Source: Candidatus Brocadiia bacterium (GTDB taxonomy: Bacteria; Planctomycetota; PUPC01). Taken from it: a stretch of DNA of 54,216 bases. A program made the translations under genes and the position numbers. The notes beneath the pieces are model-generated. The model made no database searches. It saw nothing but the letters and a program-made list of their open reading frames with translations, and had not been told where the DNA came from. Shown in pieces: positions 50,601 to 54,216 of this stretch (the first letter of the stretch is position 1; the number at the start of each line of letters is the position of its first letter). Where the stretch lies: positions 1-54,216 of the forward strand of contig JAUWIN010000004.1 in NCBI GenBank assembly GCA_030605345.1. Reading direction: 5' to 3'.

Positions 50601-52630
50601 CGGCGCTCATCCTCTCCGTGCTGTTCAACGCCAAGCAAATCCAGCGGCATGGCTTCGAGTATCCTGCGTGCGACGGGTGCGGCTGTGCTGCCGCCGCCCT
50701 GTCCGTTGGTGAGGCGCTCGATGGCGACTGCGAACGCGATTCGCGGCTGCTTGTGCGGCGCATAGCCCACAAACCAGCCCACGTCGTCGCCGGGCCGCGC
50801 GGCAGTGCCGGTCTTGCCGCAGACCTCGAACGGCCTGTGGAAATTTCTGAACGCGCTGTTGCCCGTTCCGCCGTATTCGTTCACCACCTTATACAACCCA
50901 AGCCGCACCACGCTCAGCGAGTGCTTCGAGAGACCAAGGTTGCGCGGCTTGCGTTCATCAGGCAGGACCTCAGCGGCGGGGCTGTCGGTGTCGAACGGGC
51001 GGAGCTCACTGACGCCCTTCAGCGGCATCAGCCCCCCGTCGTTGGCGACCGTGGCGACCATCTGGGCCACCTGGAGCGGCGTGACCACCAGCTCGCCCTG
51101 GCCGATGGCCAGGTTCAGCAGCTGCCCGCCGGGCGCGGTCAACGGAAGGTTCCCCCCGTATTCCCGCGGGATGCGGACGCCTGTTTTCCTGCCGAGGCCC
51201 AGCCGTGCCGCCATGCCGATGAGTGCTTCGGCGCCCGCCCGCTGGGCGGTTCTGTAGAAGAAAATGTTGCAGGAATACTTGAACGCGTCGGGCAGCTCGA
51301 CCGTGCCGTGGCCGCTTCTGCGGTGGCAGCGGAACGTCCGCCCCCCGAACTGGATGGAACCGGTGCAATTGACCGAGGGCGGGACGCAGCCCTTCTCCAG
51401 CGCCGCGAGCGCGGTGACGATTTTGAAGACCGAGCCGAGCGGGTAGCGGGCCCTCACGGCGCGGTCCCACAGCGGCCGGTCGGGGTTTTCGGCCAGTTGG
51501 CCGTAGTCCTGGCTGAACCGCGCCGGGTCATACTTCGGGCTGGAGGCGATGGCAAGGATGCGGCCGGTGCGGACCTCGACGAACACAACCGCGCCGACCT
51601 TGTGTTCCAGCGCGCGCTCGACAATCTTCTGGAGTCGCGAGTCGATGGTAAGAACCACGTCGCGTCCTGTCTCTGCGGGCGCGTTGGCCAGCACGCGCTG
51701 GCGGCGGTCCATGTTGTCGCGCTCGATGCACCGCATGCCGAAGTGCCCGCGCAGAATGTCGTCCAGGCTCTTCTCGATGCCGGCGCGGCCGGCTCGGAGG
51801 GTCATGAAGTATCCCCTTCCCGGCCAGCCGCGGTATTTCTCGACCGCCGCTTCCACGTCGCGCGGGTCGTAGTCCGACACGTAACCGACCAGATGCGGAG
51901 CGAGCACGCCGGAGGGGGTTGCCCGCTCGCACCGAGTTTTGACCTGAAAGCCGCGGAACTCGTTCGGCCGGGTCTCGACCGCGGCAACGGTCTCATAGTC
52001 CACCCCTTTGATAACCGAGACCGGCGAGAACACCGGTATGCGGAGCCGGGCCACGTCCACCGCCGTCCTCAACACCCGTTCCAGTAGTTCGTCGCGCGGC
52101 TCGCCGGTCAACTGGGCCAGTTCGCTCACCGAGCGTACCAGCTGCTGGGGGAGTTCGAACTCGTCGCACTGCCGCTCCACCAGATACACGACCGGCGGGC
52201 CATGTTCGCCATGCACCTCGACTTCGAGCTTGGACCAGGCTTTTGCGACCAGGCAGGGGTCGCCGTCGTCGCCCTGTTTGCGGTGTATGTCAAAGTCAGC
52301 GTGGGTAACTCGGAGCAGTTTCTCGCCGCGCGGGACGTAGAACAGGCGGCGGAGGGGGTCGCGTATGCGCCGCTCGCCGGAAGGGTCCAGCCTGCCGATG
52401 ACCACCGCCACGTCGAATGCCAGCCTGTCCTCGGCGAGGACCGCTCCGTCGCTGGTGAGGATGCGTGCCCGCGCTACGTCAAGCGGGAGCAGAGCAACCC
52501 GCTGCCGGTCGGCGTAGCTCCTGTAGTGTTCGCCCCGCACAATCTGGAGGTGAACCAGGCGCGCCTCGACCGCGACAAACGCGGCGATTATGACACAGAA
52601 CAAAACGCCTACGCGGCAACTATGACGCAC
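50597..52630 (-). CDS. mrdA: Penicillin-binding protein 2
   Basis: 677 residues from the GTG at 52630, after GGAGGAG; a longer frame to 52813 lies within mreD. One membrane segment near the start (VGVLFCVIIAAFVAVEA), a dimerisation domain, and a transpeptidase domain with the three active-site motifs in order: SVFK in YPLGSVFKIVTAL (Ser nucleophile, about residue 396), SCN in KYSCNIFFY, and KTG in CGKTGTAARP (about residue 605). It crosslinks side-wall peptidoglycan with RodA. It overlaps mreD by 11 bases and rodA by 4. Confidence 0.95.
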   Translation of the reverse strand: MRHSCRVGVLFCVIIAAFVAVEARLVHLQIVRGEHYRSYADRQRVALLPLDVARARILTSDGAVLAEDRLAFDVAVVIGRLDPSGERRIRDPLRRLFYVPRGEKLLRVTHADFDIHRKQGDDGDPCLVAKAWSKLEVEVHGEHGPPVVYLVERQCDEFELPQQLVRSVSELAQLTGEPRDELLERVLRTAVDVARLRIPVFSPVSVIKGVDYETVAAVETRPNEFRGFQVKTRCERATPSGVLAPHLVGYVSDYDPRDVEAAVEKYRGWPGRGYFMTLRAGRAGIEKSLDDILRGHFGMRCIERDNMDRRQRVLANAPAETGRDVVLTIDSRLQKIVERALEHKVGAVVFVEVRTGRILAIASSPKYDPARFSQDYGQLAENPDRPLWDRAVRARYPLGSVFKIVTALAALEKGCVPPSVNCTGSIQFGGRTFRCHRRSGHGTVELPDAFKYSCNIFFYRTAQRAGAEALIGMAARLGLGRKTGVRIPREYGGNLPLTAPGGQLLNLAIGQGELVVTPLQVAQMVATVANDGGLMPLKGVSELRPFDTDSPAAEVLPDERKPRNLGLSKHSLSVVRLGLYKVVNEYGGTGNSAFRNFHRPFEVCGKTGTAARPGDDVGWFVGYAPHKQPRIAFAVAIERLTNGQGGGSTAAPVARRILEAMPLDLLGVEQHGEDERR

Positions 52631-53153
52631 TTCCGAAACTCCTCCGCGACCGCACCCCCAGGAACCTTTCCAGCGGCCGCATCGCGGCAAAGACCAGCGG
52701 GCCGAGCGCCGCTGAATACATCCCCGCCCAAAAGCCCTGCGCCAGAACCGGCCCTGTGTGCCCACCCGCCAGGACGGCCAGAGCAACAGCCAGCGTTCCC
52801 TGCGCCGCAACACACACGGGCGCCAGAATCAGCACTTGCGCCAGCGCACTCTCGAGAAACAGATCCTCGCTGAGTCGGCTTACAGCAACTGCGACCAGCC
52901 CGAAGACCAGCGCCGCCGTGCCCAACGGCAGGTACGAGCCGGCGGAGTAAATGTCCTCCAGCAGCCCCGCGGCCCATCCTATCCAGAACGCGTTCCACCG
53001 CCAACCCTTCCGCAGCGGCTCACGCGCCGCAATGCACACCGCCACCAGCAGCAGCAGGTCCGGGCGGACATGCCGAATCGCCAGCGCCGGCACCATGCTC
53101 GACTGCACCAGAGCGACAATCAGTAACAAACCAATTATGCGAAGCCAGCGCAT
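52620..53153 (-). CDS. mreD: Rod shape-determining protein MreD
   Basis: 177 residues from the ATG at 53153, with about five membrane segments (IIGLLLIVALVQSSMVPAL; RPDLLLLVAVCIAA; then GFWAGMYSAALGPLVFAAM). RPDLLLLVAV and WAAGLLEDIYSAGSYLPLG fit MreD, a membrane component of the elongasome; position directly before mrdA and rodA supports the call. Sequence conservation in this family is low. The frame is open to 53351 but those residues are not hydrophobic and lack a start with a ribosome site. Elsewhere mreB and mreC usually precede it; here they do not. Confidence 0.8.
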   Translation of the reverse strand: MRWLRIIGLLLIVALVQSSMVPALAIRHVRPDLLLLVAVCIAAREPLRKGWRWNAFWIGWAAGLLEDIYSAGSYLPLGTAALVFGLVAVAVSRLSEDLFLESALAQVLILAPVCVAAQGTLAVALAVLAGGHTGPVLAQGFWAGMYSAALGPLVFAAMRPLERFLGVRSRRSFGSAS

Positions 53154-53333
53154 AGAACCAGCCAGCAGGACCTCCCCCCATAATAAATATCGACACAACA
53201 TACTACGAAACTTTAGCATGAAGTTATAGTGTTCGGTTGGCGCCCGCCGGCTTCCTGCCTCTGGGCTACAGAAAATTTGCCGAGCGCGGAGTTTTCGTTG
53301 CTGTAGCTGCTCGCCGTAAGGGCCAGCCCGAAC

Positions 53334-53457
53334 GTTGCCGAAACGCAACACCGAGCCAGCATGTTGATTTTTGTCAACATGGGCTAAGTTACGGCATCAC
53401 AGTATCTTGCGCCGTTTGTGGGCAATGTTGCGTCTCTGGGCGTTGATTTTGGGCAAC
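53334..53457 (+). promoter_or_regulatory. Upstream activator sites
   Basis: GTTGC-CGAAAC-GCAAC at 53334-53349 and CATGTTGA-TTTTTG-TCAACATG at 53360-53381 are centred 29 bases apart, 219 and 190 bases upstream of the -12 GC. A third copy GTTGA-TTTTGG-GCAAC at 53442-53457 is 111 bases upstream. Same geometry as the sites at 37.1 and 49.0 kb. Confidence 0.75.
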
Positions 53458-53546
53458 ATGGGCCTGGTTCGTCACCAAAGGAAAAAGGAGCGTAACATCT
53501 TGTTCCGCAAGGTGTTACAATTCTTCCAACCCTTTTTTACCTCCGT

Positions 53547-53561
53547 TGGCATGCTATTTGC
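53547..53561 (+). promoter_or_regulatory. Sigma-54 promoter for the repeat protein
   Basis: TGGCATGCTATTTGC matches the sigma-54 -24/-12 consensus with GG and GC separated by 10 bases. It lies 123 bases before the ATG at 53684, on the plus strand. Confidence 0.8.
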
Positions 53562-53683
53562 GCGTACGCAGGGAAGAACCAATGGACACAATGCCCCGAA
53601 GTAGGGGAGAAACTCTCGTGAGCCAATGGACACAACCGACTGTGGGCGAGAAAGAGAACGGTGAAGAGATAAGGGGTGGCAAC

Positions 53684-54216
53684 ATGTCAAAAAGGAACTG
53701 GGTGTTGGCGCTGGTGGTGGCTCTTATGGCAGTCACCGGTTCGCAGGTGTTGGCGGACAACTACTGGGAGGGCGCGGGGACAGGCGGCGATCCTTCGATA
53801 AGCGGCCCGACCACGTTCTGGTCGCTGGGGGGCAACTGGAGCGAACTGCATGCCCCCGGCCTGGATGAGGTTGTGTATGTTGTTTTCACTAACCCCGGGC
53901 AAGTGAACGTTGACTCTGGTGCGGAGGCGTACGAAGTCTTCATGGATGGCGGCGCGGTTGTCACCCTGGATGGCGTTGACTCGACGTTGAGCGTCGTCAA
54001 CCCTCTGCGTGTCGGCTATGACGGCGAAGGCACGCTGAATATCACCGGCGGCGGAGCGGTCAGCAACTACTATGGCTACATCGGCCACTTCTCCGGCTCG
54101 ACCGGCGCGGTTGCAGTCGATGGTGAAGGCTCGACGTGGACGAATGACGGTAGCCTCCACATCGGCTACTACGGCGCCGGCACGCTGAATATCACCGGCG
54201 GCGGAGCGGTCAGCAA
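53684..54216 (+). CDS. PEP-CTERM/T5SS-associated repeat protein, N-terminal part
   Basis: The frame starts at the ATG 53684, after AAGGGG, and runs off the window end. SKRNWVLALVVALMAVTGSQ is a signal peptide ending at VLA. From about residue 110 it shows repeats of GTLNITGGGAVSN-YYGYIG with TGAVAVDGEGSTWTN, matching the family of repeats shared by autotransporter (T5SS) and PEP-CTERM proteins. The repeat recurs at nucleotide level with a 150-base period (54029 and 54179, at least 38 bases identical). It is probably a long beta-helical surface protein, with a sorting tail expected beyond the window. It is driven by a sigma-54 promoter. Confidence 0.85.
   Translation, partial: MSKRNWVLALVVALMAVTGSQVLADNYWEGAGTGGDPSISGPTTFWSLGGNWSELHAPGLDEVVYVVFTNPGQVNVDSGAEAYEVFMDGGAVVTLDGVDSTLSVVNPLRVGYDGEGTLNITGGGAVSNYYGYIGHFSGSTGAVAVDGEGSTWTNDGSLHIGYYGAGTLNITGGGAVS

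Larger units (their letters stand above)
53154..53683. other. Divergent promoter region
   Basis: 530 bases between mreD (minus) and the repeat protein (plus). It holds the sigma-54 promoter and its sites, and in the transcribed leader two copies of CCAATGGACACAA around 53578 and 53623. A plus-strand frame from 53582 joins in phase with the repeat protein, but its residues do not look like a signal peptide. No other gene is seen. Confidence 0.5.

Noticed and set aside
49423..50772. 449-codon minus-strand frame overlapping rodA
   Set aside because: Different frame of rodA and mrdA; composition is Arg/Gly/Ala-rich without motifs.

Overview
The window reads as a GC-rich bacterial chromosome segment, most likely from a Planctomycetota lineage (Phycisphaerae-like). 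The reasons are the many secreted proteins ending in a PEP-CTERM tail (Pro-Glu-Pro, hydrophobic stretch, Arg cluster), dockerin-like calcium repeats fused to that tail, a DUF1080 protein, and MoxR/DUF58/VWA membrane operons. The lineage is inferred; no rRNA is present to confirm it.

Layout. 1-7.6 kb: end of a PQQ-propeller protein, then a plus-strand moxR - DUF58 - BatA-like - VWA membrane protein operon, with a DNA methyltransferase fragment lodged between moxR and DUF58. 7.6-9.9 kb: exonuclease III and RibBA (minus), then tRNA-Asp. 10.2-15.8 kb: a complete histidine-degradation operon hutH-hutU-ftcD-hutI. 15.9-18.5 kb: a DUF1080 protein, a strong convergent hairpin, and an ECF sigma / anti-sigma / periplasmic coiled-coil operon whose last gene is frameshifted. 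18.8-21.7 kb: a large unrecognised protein, a tiny membrane ORF and the RNase P RNA. 22-26.3 kb: ornithine/proline metabolism (P5C dehydrogenase, ornithine-aminotransferase-like protein, archaeal-type ornithine cyclodeaminase); the first two genes are strikingly AT-rich and look imported. 26.4-28 kb: a lipoprotein with terpenoid-cyclase-like repeats and a short ferredoxin with one degenerate cluster site.

28.5-36.1 kb is a minus-strand cluster of PEP-CTERM proteins (beta-propeller, IdeS-like cysteine protease, dockerin-like and unknown bodies), with a truncated tail and recurrent leader elements. 37.2-47.0 kb is a minus-strand glycan- or modification-type locus: a U32-like protein with an internal duplication, two tandem copies of an alkaline-phosphatase-like/TPR + acetyltransferase-like unit, and a PP-loop amidotransferase. 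47.5-48.8 kb holds another, frameshifted, PEP-CTERM gene. 49.1-53.2 kb holds mreD-mrdA-rodA and a cysteine-cluster protein. The window ends inside a PEP-CTERM-associated repeat protein.

The most notable signal is regulatory. Three loci (36.1-37.2, 48.4-49.1 and 53.3-53.7 kb) carry the same promoter layout to the base: a sigma-54 -24/-12 element with GG-N10-GC spacing, two GTTGC-N6-GCAAC palindromes centred 190 and 219 bp upstream of the -12 GC, and a weaker site near 110 bp. Two of the three drive PEP-CTERM or PEP-CTERM-associated genes, which suggests one sigma-54 enhancer-binding regulator controlling a dispersed surface-protein regulon. Five leaders also carry an extended Shine-Dalgarno element directly before a micro-ORF. 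No exosortase, rpoN or enhancer-binding protein is encoded in the window.
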